DNA of 64,000 nucleotides from the NCBI RefSeq assembly GCF_900166635.1, contig NZ_LT800497.1:124001-188000 (forward strand). Direction: 5' to 3'. A model generated the notes under the pieces. That model had not been told where the DNA came from and made no database searches. It saw nothing but the letters and a program-made list of their open reading frames with translations. The position numbers were made by a program, and so were the translations under genes. Shown here one piece after another: positions 29,012 through 38,240 of this stretch (position 1 is the first letter of the stretch; each line of letters starts with the position of its first letter). This DNA is from Oceanobacillus timonensis (GTDB lineage Bacteria; Bacillota; Bacilli; Bacillales; Amphibacillaceae).

Positions 29012-30727
29012 ATGCTGCGTCAATTTTTTTCATACTATAAACCACATAAGCGGTTATTTATTATAGATTTTTCAGCTGCAGTGATTGTAGCGCTGATGGA
29101 ATTAGCTTTTCCAGTAGCGGTTCAGTGGTTTATTGATCAATTGCTTCCTGGTCAGGACTGGAATGCGATTGTTGTTGTGTCGATTTTACTGCTGCTTGTG
29201 TATATCATCAGTACTTATTTACAATATGTTGTTTCCTATTTAGGGCATAAGCTGGGCATTAATATAGAAACAGATATGCGACGGGATTTATTTTATCAGG
29301 TGCAAAGGCAATCATTTCATTTCTTTGATAATACTAAAACCGGTCATATTATGAGTCGTATTACGAATGATTTATTTGACTTAGGGGAGCTAGCCCACCA
29401 TGGGCCGGAAGACTTTTTTATCTCGATTATGACATTCATGGGTGCTTTCTTTATTATGTTCACTATTAATCCAGTCTTGGCATTGATTGTGCTTATTACC
29501 GTGCCAATCCTGATTTTCCTGATTACATTTGGGAATATTCGTATGAACAAAGCATGGCGAAAAATGTATGCGAAAATTGCCGGAGTGAATGCGAGAATCG
29601 AGGATGCTGTTTCTGGAGTACGTGTTGTACAATCTTTTACTAATGAAGAATTCGAGAAAGAGCGTTTCCAGGAAAATAATGAAAAGTTTCGTATTGTGAA
29701 GGTAGGCGCCTATAAAATCATGGGGATTGTTCATTCGAATATTTTCTTTTTGATGCGTTTAATGACTTTGCTTGTTCTTGTCGTAGGTGCTTGGTTCACT
29801 TATACCAATCGCCTCAGTTACGGAGAATTGGTCAGTTTTATTTTATTTGTTAATGTGTTAACGACCCCGATTAATAAAATTACAGCACTTTTAGAATTAT
29901 ATCCGAAAGGAATGGCCGGATTTAAACGTTTTTCAGATATGATGGCCATCAATCCGGATGTAGAGGACAAGCCAGATGCTGTCGCGGTTAGTGAATTGCA
30001 GGGAGATATCCGTTTTAATCAGGTGAGCTTCAGCTATGATAAAACACAAAAACCGGTGCTGAACGATATCTGTTTTGATATTAAGCGTGGAGAAACGGTA
30101 GCTTTTGTAGGACCATCCGGAGCCGGAAAAACAACCATTTCCGCTTTAATTCCACGGTTTTATGATGTGGATGAGGGAGCGGTGACGATTGACGGGATGG
30201 ATATTCGTGATATGACAAAAGAATCGCTCCGCAGTAAGATAGGTGTGGTGCAACAGGATGTATTCTTATTTACCGGAACGCTGCGTGAGAATATTGCTTA
30301 TGGAAATCTGGAAGCAACAGCTGAAGAAATCGAGCTTGCTGCCAAGCGTGCCCATATGGAAGACTTTATTAAAGAACTTCCGGACGGATACGAGACACAG
30401 GTGGGAGAAAGAGGCTTGAAACTGTCAGGAGGTCAAAAACAGCGTATTGCTATTGCACGCATGTTTTTGAAAAATCCGCCTATCCTTATTTTAGATGAAG
30501 CGACTTCTGCGCTTGATACAGAAACAGAAATGATTATTCAACAAGCATTGAACGATCTTGCAGCTAATCGCACTACGATTGTGATTGCCCATCGTCTTGC
30601 TACTATAAAAGCTGCCGATCGAATTATGGTTGTAACGAAGAAAGGCATTGAAGAAGAAGGAACACATGAAGAACTTCTACAGAAAGATGGTATTTTTGCG
30701 CATCTGCATAGCGTGCAAATGAAATAG
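29012..30727 (+). CDS. ywjA: ABC exporter, YwjA-like
   Basis: A 571-residue half-transporter of the MsbA/BmrA type. The six-helix membrane domain (about 1-310) starts MLRQFFSYYKPHKRLF and has GINIETDMRRDLFYQVQ and AHHGPEDFFIS, closely recalling YwjA of Bacillus. The nucleotide-binding domain has Walker A GPSGAGKT, signature LSGGQKQRIAIARM, Walker B ILILDEATSALD and H-loop IAHR. ATG 29012 follows GGAAGGAG; a start 17 codons upstream has no such site. The substrate is unknown, and lipid or drug export is usual for relatives. Confidence 0.85.
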   Translation: MLRQFFSYYKPHKRLFIIDFSAAVIVALMELAFPVAVQWFIDQLLPGQDWNAIVVVSILLLLVYIISTYLQYVVSYLGHKLGINIETDMRRDLFYQVQRQSFHFFDNTKTGHIMSRITNDLFDLGELAHHGPEDFFISIMTFMGAFFIMFTINPVLALIVLITVPILIFLITFGNIRMNKAWRKMYAKIAGVNARIEDAVSGVRVVQSFTNEEFEKERFQENNEKFRIVKVGAYKIMGIVHSNIFFLMRLMTLLVLVVGAWFTYTNRLSYGELVSFILFVNVLTTPINKITALLELYPKGMAGFKRFSDMMAINPDVEDKPDAVAVSELQGDIRFNQVSFSYDKTQKPVLNDICFDIKRGETVAFVGPSGAGKTTISALIPRFYDVDEGAVTIDGMDIRDMTKESLRSKIGVVQQDVFLFTGTLRENIAYGNLEATAEEIELAAKRAHMEDFIKELPDGYETQVGERGLKLSGGQKQRIAIARMFLKNPPILILDEATSALDTETEMIIQQALNDLAANRTTIVIAHRLATIKAADRIMVVTKKGIEEEGTHEELLQKDGIFAHLHSVQMK

Positions 30728-30730
30728 CAG

Positions 30731-30763
30731 AACAGGCTGTGCCCCGGTACAGCCTGTTTTTTA
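30731..30763 (+). terminator. Terminator after the YwjA-like gene
   Basis: AACAGGCTGT and ACAGCCTGTT form a perfect 10-bp stem around an 8-base loop, followed by TTTT. Confidence 0.85.
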
Positions 30764-30773
30764 AGACTTTCTT

Positions 30774-30789
30774 TATTTCCTGGGAAATA
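30774..30789. promoter_or_regulatory. Noc-binding-site-like palindrome, one mismatch
   Basis: TATTTCCTGGGAAATA differs from the Noc site TATTTCCCGGGAAATA at one central base. It lies in the gap between the YwjA-like gene and the DUF3889 gene. Confidence 0.5.
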
Positions 30790-30950
30790 AAGCGATTCCG
30801 GGTTTACGTTATAGAAATGACTTGTTTCCTTTATTTCTTGAAACGGAAGTCTTACAGCCCGTTATACTATAAAGCGACAAAAGCCCGCCCGTCTATTTAG
30901 CATAAAAACGTAAAATCGGCAAAAGCTAAGGCTAAATAGGAGGTGGCATC

Positions 30951-31271
30951 ATGAACCGGATATATCGTATCTTTATTATGGCAGGTATCATTATGATCCC
31001 TTTATTAATCGGAACATGGGTGAATGCAGAAGAACCCGACTATGCAGCATGGGGGCGGGTTGCAATGGAAGAAGTAAAAGCCCAGTATCCGCACGAAAAA
31101 ATTGTGGATTACCTGCATGTAGGCAGACAAACAGAAGGTGAAGAAACAGTTGAAACGTTCAAGCTGTGGTTAGTCGGTCAAGAGAAGGAATTTGGTGTTA
31201 TTATTGATATTTATTTTAAAACAAGTACTGAAGAAATTGTCGATATCCGAATGAAGGAGACGAAAAAATAA
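30951..31271 (+). CDS. Secreted DUF3889 (YqzG/YhdC-like) protein
   Basis: A 106-residue protein with an N-terminal signal peptide (about 1-26, cleavage near VNA-EEP) and a small exported domain: DYAAWGRVAMEEVKAQYPHEKIVDYLHVGR and FKLWLVGQEKEFGVIIDI are the conserved blocks of DUF3889 proteins of Bacillaceae. Function is unknown. The start follows AGGAGGTG. It converges with the acetyltransferase gene with only 15 bp between stops. Confidence 0.75.
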   Translation: MNRIYRIFIMAGIIMIPLLIGTWVNAEEPDYAAWGRVAMEEVKAQYPHEKIVDYLHVGRQTEGEETVETFKLWLVGQEKEFGVIIDIYFKTSTEEIVDIRMKETKK

Positions 31272-31286
31272 AACAAGTTATGTCAA

Positions 31287-31841
31287 TCAAAGAGCGTGTG
31301 TATGTGCCCACTCTCTTGCCAAAAGTCCGTACACAACTAAATCTTCATAATGATCATATAGCCATTCTCCCTGTCGGATAATCCCTTCTTTTCGAAATTG
31401 CAGTCTTTCAGGGATGGCTCTGCTTTTTTTATTATGCGTCGCAGCACGGATTTCCACACGGTTTAACCGTAACGTATAAAAAGCATAATCAATCATTACC
31501 TGGACAGCAGATGTCATAATGCCCTTTTTTTGATGCATTGGATCTAACCAGTATCCAATAGATGTACTGCCATTTTGCCAATCAATAAAATTAAAATTGA
31601 TTGAGCCAATCAACTTTCTCCCCTCAAAAATGCCGACATTCAGCGATTGCCTGCGTTCGGCTCCTTGCAGGCATAAATCAATAAAAGCTAAGCAATCATT
31701 TATGTGCCTGGTTGCTTCGATCCACGGCAGCCATTCCCTTAACTTTTCTCTGGCGTTTTCTACAGTCATAAACAGCGCATTCGCATCCTCCATTTGTATC
31801 TGACGCAAGATCAAATGGTCATCCATCTTGTAGTAAAACAT
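31287..31841 (-). CDS. GNAT acetyltransferase, RimL/YdaF-like
   Basis: A 184-residue acetyltransferase of the RimJ/RimL group that moves acetyl from acetyl-CoA to an amine, often a ribosomal protein N-terminus. Motifs: LILRQIQMEDANALF at the start, IGYWLDPMHQKKGIMTSAVQVMIDYAF (the acetyl-CoA loop, with QKKGIM in place of the usual Q/RxxGxG/A) and LNRVEIRAATHNKKSRAIPERLQFRKEG. Length fits YdaF of Bacillus. The natural substrate is unknown. Confidence 0.85.
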   Translation of the reverse strand: MFYYKMDDHLILRQIQMEDANALFMTVENAREKLREWLPWIEATRHINDCLAFIDLCLQGAERRQSLNVGIFEGRKLIGSINFNFIDWQNGSTSIGYWLDPMHQKKGIMTSAVQVMIDYAFYTLRLNRVEIRAATHNKKSRAIPERLQFRKEGIIRQGEWLYDHYEDLVVYGLLAREWAHTHAL

Positions 31842-32192
31842 AAATTATCCCCCGTATTCGTACGTATTGTATGATTATCTTTCTATATCATACGTGATTT
31901 GTGCGTAGATGTTTAATTATTTGGTGAAAATGTATTACAATAGAGTATACGAGTAAAAAGAATTTTGATTCGTATTTTATCATAATGGAAGAAGAAATAG
32001 TTCATTTCTAAGTGGGAGATTAAAAACCTACGGAATGAAGTTTCACTCTGTAGTCAGGAAAATATCATTTATTAAAAACCTTATGACAACAAGTAATGTA
32101 ACTTTGTTTTAGTTGATGAAAAAACATAGCCCATTAGCAAAAGAACGAGCGCATGCGTGTTTTTCTAATGATGGAAGGAAGAAGGATGGTAC
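31842..32192. other. Intergenic region with a decayed IS605-like end
   Basis: Between the divergent acetyltransferase and TraB-family genes. TTCTAAGTGGGAGAT (32005-32019) and GAAGTTTCACTCTGTAG (32037-32053) match parts of the element at 18871, with the middle deleted. An imperfect inverted repeat, CCATTAG/CTAATG with AAAA/TTTT pairing (32131-32171), lies just before the next gene and might affect its expression. Confidence 0.4.
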
Positions 32193-33362
32193 ATGAGCGA
32201 GGAAAATATCACAAGGATTCAATTGAATGGAAAAGAATATATCTTAATCGGCACAGCCCATGTTTCGAAGAATAGTGCCGAACAAGTAAAGGAAGTTATC
32301 GACAGGGAGCAGCCTGATACGATTTGTATCGAGCTGGATGCGCAACGTTTTCAATCGGTGAAGGATAATAATAAATGGAAAAATACAGATATCTTTCAAA
32401 TTATTCGTGATAAAAAAGCAGTTGTGCTGTTAATGAATTTGGCAGTTTCCTCCTTTCAAAAGCGGATGGCTAAGCAATTTGGCATTCGTCCGGGCGAAGA
32501 AATGATACAAGGAATCGAATCTGCAGAGGAAACTGGTGCTGAACTTGTTTTAGCCGATCGGGATATTCAAATTACATTTGCCCGTATTTGGGGGAATATC
32601 AGCTTTAAAGGAAAGGCTATGCTGTTAATGCAAGTATTTGGCAGTATCTTCAGCAGACAAGAAATTTCGGAACAAGAATTAGAAAATATGAAACAGCAAG
32701 ATACCATTAATGCGATGCTGCAAGAGTTTACAGACCATTTTCCGGATTTAAAGAAGCCATTAATTGACGAACGCGATCAGTATTTATCACAAAAAATTAA
32801 AGATGCTCCCGGCAATAAAGTAGTAGCTATACTGGGTGCAGCTCATGTTCCGGGAATTACGAAAGAAATTGAAAAAGAACAGGATTTAGGCAGATTAACA
32901 AGGCGGCCCCCAAAAGCCAGATGGCCGAAAGTTATTGGCTGGATGATTCCAGTGTTTATCATTGCTATTATCGCATATACGTTTATTACTAACCCATCGG
33001 CAGGTTGGCAACAAACAGTAAGCTGGATACTCTGGAATGGATCATTCTCTGCGCTTGGGGCCATTGCCGCCTTCGCACATCCATTAGCCATTTTAACGGC
33101 ATTTATCGCCGCACCGTTGACATCACTTAATCCACTGCTGGCAGCAGGATGGTTTGCCGGATTTGTACAAGCGTATATTAAACGGCCAAACGTCAGCGAC
33201 TTCAATGCACTAGCGGATGATGCACATTCGGTGAAAGGCTTTTGGAATAATAAAGTGACACGGATATTGCTTGTTGTCGTGTTAGCAAATATCGGAAGCT
33301 CTTTGGGTACACTTATCGGCGGAGCAGATGTTATTCGTGTATTTATTCAAAACTTGGTATAG
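32193..33362 (+). CDS. TraB/PrgY/GumN-family membrane protein
   Basis: A 389-residue protein. The TraB domain (about 1-235) carries the repeated GxxH motifs, LIGTAHVSKNSAEQV and ILGAAHVPGI, and the acidic IELDAQRF, which in relatives such as Tiki and PrgY form a metal-dependent protease-like site. The last 140 residues hold several membrane helices. In enterococci TraB proteins reduce pheromone activity; no pheromone system is seen here, so the role is open. ATG follows GGAAGAAGG. Confidence 0.82.
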   Translation: MSEENITRIQLNGKEYILIGTAHVSKNSAEQVKEVIDREQPDTICIELDAQRFQSVKDNNKWKNTDIFQIIRDKKAVVLLMNLAVSSFQKRMAKQFGIRPGEEMIQGIESAEETGAELVLADRDIQITFARIWGNISFKGKAMLLMQVFGSIFSRQEISEQELENMKQQDTINAMLQEFTDHFPDLKKPLIDERDQYLSQKIKDAPGNKVVAILGAAHVPGITKEIEKEQDLGRLTRRPPKARWPKVIGWMIPVFIIAIIAYTFITNPSAGWQQTVSWILWNGSFSALGAIAAFAHPLAILTAFIAAPLTSLNPLLAAGWFAGFVQAYIKRPNVSDFNALADDAHSVKGFWNNKVTRILLVVVLANIGSSLGTLIGGADVIRVFIQNLV

Positions 33363-33401
33363 ACTGGTATAGATAGGATGTTTAAAGGGTATATCTATGA
33401 C

Positions 33402-33438
33402 GGAAAAGGTAGTTTTTCAAATAAAAAAACTATCTTTT
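33402..33438 (+). terminator. Terminator after the TraB-family gene
   Basis: AAAAGGTAGTTTTT and AAAAACTATCTTTT pair with one wobble. Confidence 0.6.
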
Positions 33439-33504
33439 ATACCTTTTTAAAGATGAAACCTGTTTTCCATATAAAAATTGTTTTCGTTTAGGAGGAATCG
33501 ACTC

Positions 33505-34725
33505 GTGATCATTGCGATCATTTTTTTAATCTTTGTATCACTTTTCTTCTCGGGAAGTGAAACAGCCTTAACAGCAACCAATAAAATGAAGCTGCAGGCG
33601 AAAGCGAATGATGGAGACAGCAAAGCAGAAAAGCTGCTTCAGCTTGTTTCCAAACCAAGTGAATTTATTACAGCTATTTTAATCGGGAATAACGTGGCAA
33701 ATATCTTGCTGCCTACACTTGTTACCATGACGGCCATTGAGTATGGCGTAAATGTGGGTCTTGCTTCCGCTATACTGACCGTGACGATTATCGTATTTTC
33801 GGAAGTCATCCCGAAATCCGTAGCAGCCAGTTTTCCGGATCGGATCTCTGCATTGATATTTCCAGTTATCCGTGTAGTTGTGTTTATTTTAAAGCCAATT
33901 ACCTTTTTATTAAATGGTTTAACAGGAATGATTACCAGGGCGCTTTCCAAAGGTGAAATGCAGGCAGAGTCCGTTTCTAAGGAAGAGTTGCGGGCGATTG
34001 TGGACATTGCTGATTCCGAAGGGGCTTTTCAAAAAGAAGAGTCCTCACGAATCCGCGGTGTATTTGACTTTTACCATTTAAATGTAAAAGATGTCCTGAA
34101 AACTCCGCGTGTGGAAATCGTCGGATTAGATCATGATGAGAGTTATGAGGAAGTGAAGGAATTGGCGCTCTCCAGTCCATTTACAAGGTATCCTGTTTTT
34201 GGAGAGGATGTCGATGATATTATCGGCATTTTTCACTCAAAATATTTAATTTCCTGGAGTGATGACAAAGAAAAAGCGCTTGTAGATTATAGTGATATGG
34301 AACCGCTCCGTGTCTATGAATTTAATAATATCGAATGGGTTTTCCATAAAATGTTGGAAGAAAAGAAACATATGGCTATTGTCTTGGATGAATATGGCGG
34401 CACAGAAGGAATTGTAACGCAGGAAGATATTATTGAAGTCATGATTGGACAGGAAATTGAAGATGAGACGGATATAGAAGAAGATGCCCTGATTGAGAAA
34501 CAAACAGAGACGGAAATTATTTGTGACGGAAAAATTACCTTACACCAGCTAAACAATGCCTTTGATACGGATATTCCGGAAGAGGATGATGTTCTTGCTG
34601 CTTATATCCTGACAAATTTCACGAACTTCCCGGTAGAAGGGGATGTTTTAGAAAAGGAAAACTTAACCTTCCATATTTTAGAAATAGATGGACGATATAT
34701 AAAACGGGTGCAAATTATTAAATAG
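33505..34725 (+). CDS. CNNM/CBS-domain membrane protein (HlyC/CorC family)
   Basis: A 406-residue protein with an N-terminal CNNM transmembrane domain (about 1-180; LFFSGSETALTA and AILIGNNVANILLPTL), a pair of CBS domains (about 195-320; RYPVFGEDVDDIIGIFHSK, MAIVLDEYGGTEGIVTQEDI) and a CorC/HlyC C-terminal domain (about 330-405). Relatives transport or regulate magnesium; several paralogues occur in Bacillus, so I give no symbol. GTG 33505 is chosen because GGAGG is nine bases upstream. Confidence 0.85.
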   Translation: MIIAIIFLIFVSLFFSGSETALTATNKMKLQAKANDGDSKAEKLLQLVSKPSEFITAILIGNNVANILLPTLVTMTAIEYGVNVGLASAILTVTIIVFSEVIPKSVAASFPDRISALIFPVIRVVVFILKPITFLLNGLTGMITRALSKGEMQAESVSKEELRAIVDIADSEGAFQKEESSRIRGVFDFYHLNVKDVLKTPRVEIVGLDHDESYEEVKELALSSPFTRYPVFGEDVDDIIGIFHSKYLISWSDDKEKALVDYSDMEPLRVYEFNNIEWVFHKMLEEKKHMAIVLDEYGGTEGIVTQEDIIEVMIGQEIEDETDIEEDALIEKQTETEIICDGKITLHQLNNAFDTDIPEEDDVLAAYILTNFTNFPVEGDVLEKENLTFHILEIDGRYIKRVQIIK

Positions 34726-34868
34726 ACAGCCAAGTGGAATAGGAATCTCTATTTATTTTCATACCACTCAATTTGTAACATCATGTCTTATATAGAGAAT
34801 CCTGTCTCTTTCGTACAAAATTCGTTATAATGTAGGGAAAAGAACGGGATAGAGAGGAGTGTGATGCT

Positions 34869-35789
34869 TTGAAATCTATCAGCGTACAAAACTTAGTGAC
34901 AGAATTTCAATTAGAAGTACTTGCTGGAGGAGAAGAATTAGAGCGTACGATTAAAAAGGCCAAAACCCATCGTCCGGGTTTAGAGTTTATTGGCTACTTT
35001 GACTTTTTTCCGATGGAACGGGTGCAAATCTTAGGGAAAAAAGAAATTACTTTTTTGAAACAGCTGAATATTGACGAACGAAAGGAACGGATTGACCATG
35101 TCGTAAGCTATCATCCACCATGTTTTATTGTTACATCGGAACAGGATGGACTTACGTATTTAACAAAATTTTGCCAGGAAGAAAATATCCCGCTTCTTCG
35201 TACAGCGGATACGGCAGTTGATTTTATTGCCAAGGTAGATAATTATCTGACGCGCAAACTGGCATCAGAAATTGCCGTCCATGGTGTCTGCCTGAATGTA
35301 TTCGGAATTGGTATTTTAATTCGTGGAGAATCAGGCGTCGGGAAAAGTGAATTAGCACATACTTTAATTGGACGAGGCCATCGGCTTGTTTCAGATGACA
35401 TTGTTATTATGAAGAAATTAAGCCACCAGACCGTTCTGGGAACACATAATGATATTAACCGCGAATTTCTTGCACTTCGCAGTGTCGGTTTGTTGAATAT
35501 TGTTCGGATGTACGGAAGAAAAGCATTTCAGGATGAATCGCGTATTTCCTTGGTGATTGAACTGACGAAATGGCAAAAAGATGAGCTCAATAATGATTTG
35601 GAACTGAAAACAGAGACGGAAGATTACATGGGAGTAAAGATTCCCATGATTGAAATTCAGCTGCAACCGGGGAGAGATGTCGCCGGGTTAGTGGAAGCAG
35701 CTGCAAATAATTGGTATCTGCAACAGCAGGGGTATAAAGCTTCTGCGGAATTTATGGAACGTGTACAGTGGGAAGAAGGGGATGATTGA
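34869..35789 (+). CDS. hprK: Divergent HPr kinase/phosphorylase paralogue
   Basis: A 306-residue HprK-like protein. The N-terminal domain (1-125) and the kinase core are recognisable: conserved His in AVHGV (138), P-loop GESGVGKSE (153-161), HRLVSDD (171-177) and PGRDVAGLVEAAA (267-279). The HprK signature, normally EIRGLGIIN, is degenerate here as LALRSVGLLNIV (201-212), having lost Glu and two Gly. It stands alone, not next to lgt as the usual gene does, and precedes the GH31 gene. It starts at TTG after GAGGAG. It may be kinase-biased or have another target; both are inference. Confidence 0.75.
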   Translation: MKSISVQNLVTEFQLEVLAGGEELERTIKKAKTHRPGLEFIGYFDFFPMERVQILGKKEITFLKQLNIDERKERIDHVVSYHPPCFIVTSEQDGLTYLTKFCQEENIPLLRTADTAVDFIAKVDNYLTRKLASEIAVHGVCLNVFGIGILIRGESGVGKSELAHTLIGRGHRLVSDDIVIMKKLSHQTVLGTHNDINREFLALRSVGLLNIVRMYGRKAFQDESRISLVIELTKWQKDELNNDLELKTETEDYMGVKIPMIEIQLQPGRDVAGLVEAAANNWYLQQQGYKASAEFMERVQWEEGDD

Positions 35790-35975
35790 TTGCTTTTTTG
35801 TGCTGTAGGGATGCGTGAAGCGGAGATAGATAGCATTTAAGCGTTTCGTATGTATGGAAGCATTTAATAGCTGAATCAATGGAAGCATTTTATGAGAAGA
35901 ATAAAGATAGAGTTGGAATGATTACCTTGCGATTTCGGTAATAGTTTCAACTTTATTTTTCTTGCAGGAAAAGGT

Positions 35976-36003
35976 ATAATAATAACAACGTTGTTATTAT
36001 TAT
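35976..36003. promoter_or_regulatory. LacI-family operator overlapping the GH31 promoter
   Basis: A perfect 28-bp palindrome centred at 35989/35990 with core AATAACAACGTTGTTATT. It overlaps a -10 (TATAAT, 35975-35980) and ends just before the ribosome binding site. The same 18-bp core is at 44320, beside the lacI gene at 44424, so that regulator is the likely ligand-responsive repressor. Confidence 0.75.
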
Positions 36004-36016
36004 GGAGGGATAAAAA

Positions 36017-38116
36017 TTGGCAAAGTTTACATTGCAGACACATGAGCCGAATCAGATATTGCTATATAATCAAGAACAAGCCATTTATGCACAAATTAGA
36101 GTTTTGGAACCATCTATTATCAATGTAAAAATAAGTGATAAGGAGAAAATAGAATTTCCGACTTGGACGATTACTCCGGGAGATACGGAACTTCCTTTTG
36201 AAGGCGTTTCACGGGATAGTTTGAAACCGTTCTCTTCGCCAGAATATACCTTTTCAGAGTCAGATGAAACGATTACCATTACTACAACTGATTTAAAACT
36301 GGATATTCAAAAAGAAGGATTTTATGCAACATGGTTCCAGAAAAATGCAGCGGGTTCTTTTGAACAAGTGATGACGGATCGCAGGACACAAAGTTATCAG
36401 CATCAGATTAGCCCCAATCAGCCTATGTGTCATTATTTGGAACGGGATATAGAAGATATGTATTTTGGATTGGGTGAAAAATCCGGCGTTGCAGATAGAC
36501 ATGGCAAACGATTCCGTATGAATAATATTGATGCGATGGGATACAATGCGGAGACAACAGACCCGCTTTACAAGCATATTCCATTCTATATTACGTATAA
36601 ACCGAGTATTCACCAGTCTATCGGCATTTTCTATGATGATTATCAAAACTCCGTGCTTGATTTCGGAAAAGAACTGGATAATTATCATGGGTATTACCGT
36701 TACTACGAAACGAACAGTGATTTCCTTGATTATTATGTCGTTGCCGGACCACAGATTAAAGATGTTACGAAGCGGTTTAGCTGGCTGACAGGGAGACCGG
36801 CCAAAATGCCGGCATGGGCCATTTCTTATTCCGGATCTACGATGCAGTATACAGACTTGCCGGATTCGCAAGAGCGATTAAACGATTTTCTGGAGCAATG
36901 TAACCATCATGATATTAACGTACGCTCCTTTCATCTTTCTTCCGGTTACACATCTATTGATGGAAAACGCTATGTATTCAACTGGAATTATGATAAATTT
37001 CCGGATCCCAAAGCATTTGGCAAGCATTTCGTTGATGAGGGAGTAGAAATTGTTGCTAATATCAAACCATCATTGATGCTGAATCATCCATTACTTGATG
37101 AGGTTTTAGCGTTTGACGGATTCATTAAAGATGAACATGGGGAACCTTTATTAATTCAGTTCTGGGATGATGAAGGATATTATTTGGACTTCACTAATCC
37201 AGACACCATCAACTGGTGGAAAAAACAAGTAAAAACTAAGCTATTAGATAATCATATTAACTGTACATGGAATGATAATAATGAATTTGAGGTTTGGGAT
37301 GAAAAAGCGCAAGTACACGGATTTGGAAATGGCGGGAGCTTTCAAAAATACAGAGCTATTATGCCGTTATTAATGGTGAAAGCATCCAGAGAAGTACAGC
37401 TTGCCTATAATGAAGAGGAACATCCTTATATTATCAGCCGTTCAGGCTGCGCGGGAATCAGCAAATATGTTCAGACTTGGACGGGGGATAACCGGACAAG
37501 CTGGAACACTTTGAAATTTAACAATAAGATGGCTCTTGGACTGAGTTTGTCTGGTGTATATAATTTTGGACATGACATCGGCGGATTTTCTGGACCAAAA
37601 CCGGATCCTGAGCTGTTCTTAAGATGGGTTCAGTGCGGTGTATTCTATCCTCGTTTTTCAATCCATTCATGGAATGATGATGGTTCTGTTAATGAGGCTT
37701 GGATGTATGAAGAAGTGCTGGAAGAAGTAAAAGAAGCAATGCACTTGCATGAGCGTTTAAATCCTTATATTCAACGTTTAGTAGAAAATGCACATGATCA
37801 TTATGAACCGATTATTCGTCCGACATTCTATGAATTTGAAGAAGACAACAAAACGTATAAAGATACTGATGACTTTATGCTTGGCGATAAATTACTTGTC
37901 TGCCCGATTGTAGAAGAAGGACAAACACAACGGCAGATTTACTTGCCAAAAAATCCAGAAGGCTGGGTTGATTATTATACAGGGGAAGTTTACGAAGGAG
38001 GAAGCACCATTACTTTAGATGTTTCCTTTGCCAATATTCCTTTCTTTGTTAAAAAGGGAACGTCTTTACCGATGTACAATAATGCATTGACCGAAATAGA
38101 AGTACAATCTTTTTAA
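36017..38116 (+). CDS. GH31-family alpha-glycosidase
   Basis: A 699-residue cytoplasmic enzyme without signal peptide. The N-terminal beta-sandwich (about 1-250) is followed by a (beta/alpha)8 barrel with the nucleophile region WNDNNEFEVWD and acid/base region VQTWTGDNRTSWNTL, and a C-terminal beta region (about 600-699). These mark GH31 alpha-glucosidases/alpha-xylosidases. The TTG start is fixed by GGAGGGA six bases upstream. A LacI operator identical in core to that of the glucuronate operon controls it, so the substrate may be an imported alpha-linked oligosaccharide met together with glucuronate. The exact specificity is not visible. Confidence 0.85.
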   Translation: MAKFTLQTHEPNQILLYNQEQAIYAQIRVLEPSIINVKISDKEKIEFPTWTITPGDTELPFEGVSRDSLKPFSSPEYTFSESDETITITTTDLKLDIQKEGFYATWFQKNAAGSFEQVMTDRRTQSYQHQISPNQPMCHYLERDIEDMYFGLGEKSGVADRHGKRFRMNNIDAMGYNAETTDPLYKHIPFYITYKPSIHQSIGIFYDDYQNSVLDFGKELDNYHGYYRYYETNSDFLDYYVVAGPQIKDVTKRFSWLTGRPAKMPAWAISYSGSTMQYTDLPDSQERLNDFLEQCNHHDINVRSFHLSSGYTSIDGKRYVFNWNYDKFPDPKAFGKHFVDEGVEIVANIKPSLMLNHPLLDEVLAFDGFIKDEHGEPLLIQFWDDEGYYLDFTNPDTINWWKKQVKTKLLDNHINCTWNDNNEFEVWDEKAQVHGFGNGGSFQKYRAIMPLLMVKASREVQLAYNEEEHPYIISRSGCAGISKYVQTWTGDNRTSWNTLKFNNKMALGLSLSGVYNFGHDIGGFSGPKPDPELFLRWVQCGVFYPRFSIHSWNDDGSVNEAWMYEEVLEEVKEAMHLHERLNPYIQRLVENAHDHYEPIIRPTFYEFEEDNKTYKDTDDFMLGDKLLVCPIVEEGQTQRQIYLPKNPEGWVDYYTGEVYEGGSTITLDVSFANIPFFVKKGTSLPMYNNALTEIEVQSF

Positions 38117-38121
38117 TGCAG

Positions 38122-38175
38122 TAAAAAAACCATCTGCAGCTTCTTGTTGAAAGAGCTGCAGATGGTTTTTTTGTA
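38122..38175. terminator. Bidirectional terminator between GH31 gene and uxuB
   Basis: AAAAAAACCATCTGCAGCT and AGCTGCAGATGGTTTTTTT form a long perfect stem with A/T runs on both sides, serving the two convergent units. Confidence 0.88.
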
Positions 38176-38240
38176 AATGAATCCTTTATATGCCTTAAAA
38201 GAAAAGGAAAGCAGTTATTCTGCTCTCCTGTAGTCAATAA

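Noticed and set aside
34741..34815. Imperfect inverted repeat GGAATCTCTAT / ATAGAGAATCC before hprK
   Set aside because: The loop is about 40 bases, one mismatch, no T-run; likely chance in A+T-rich DNA.
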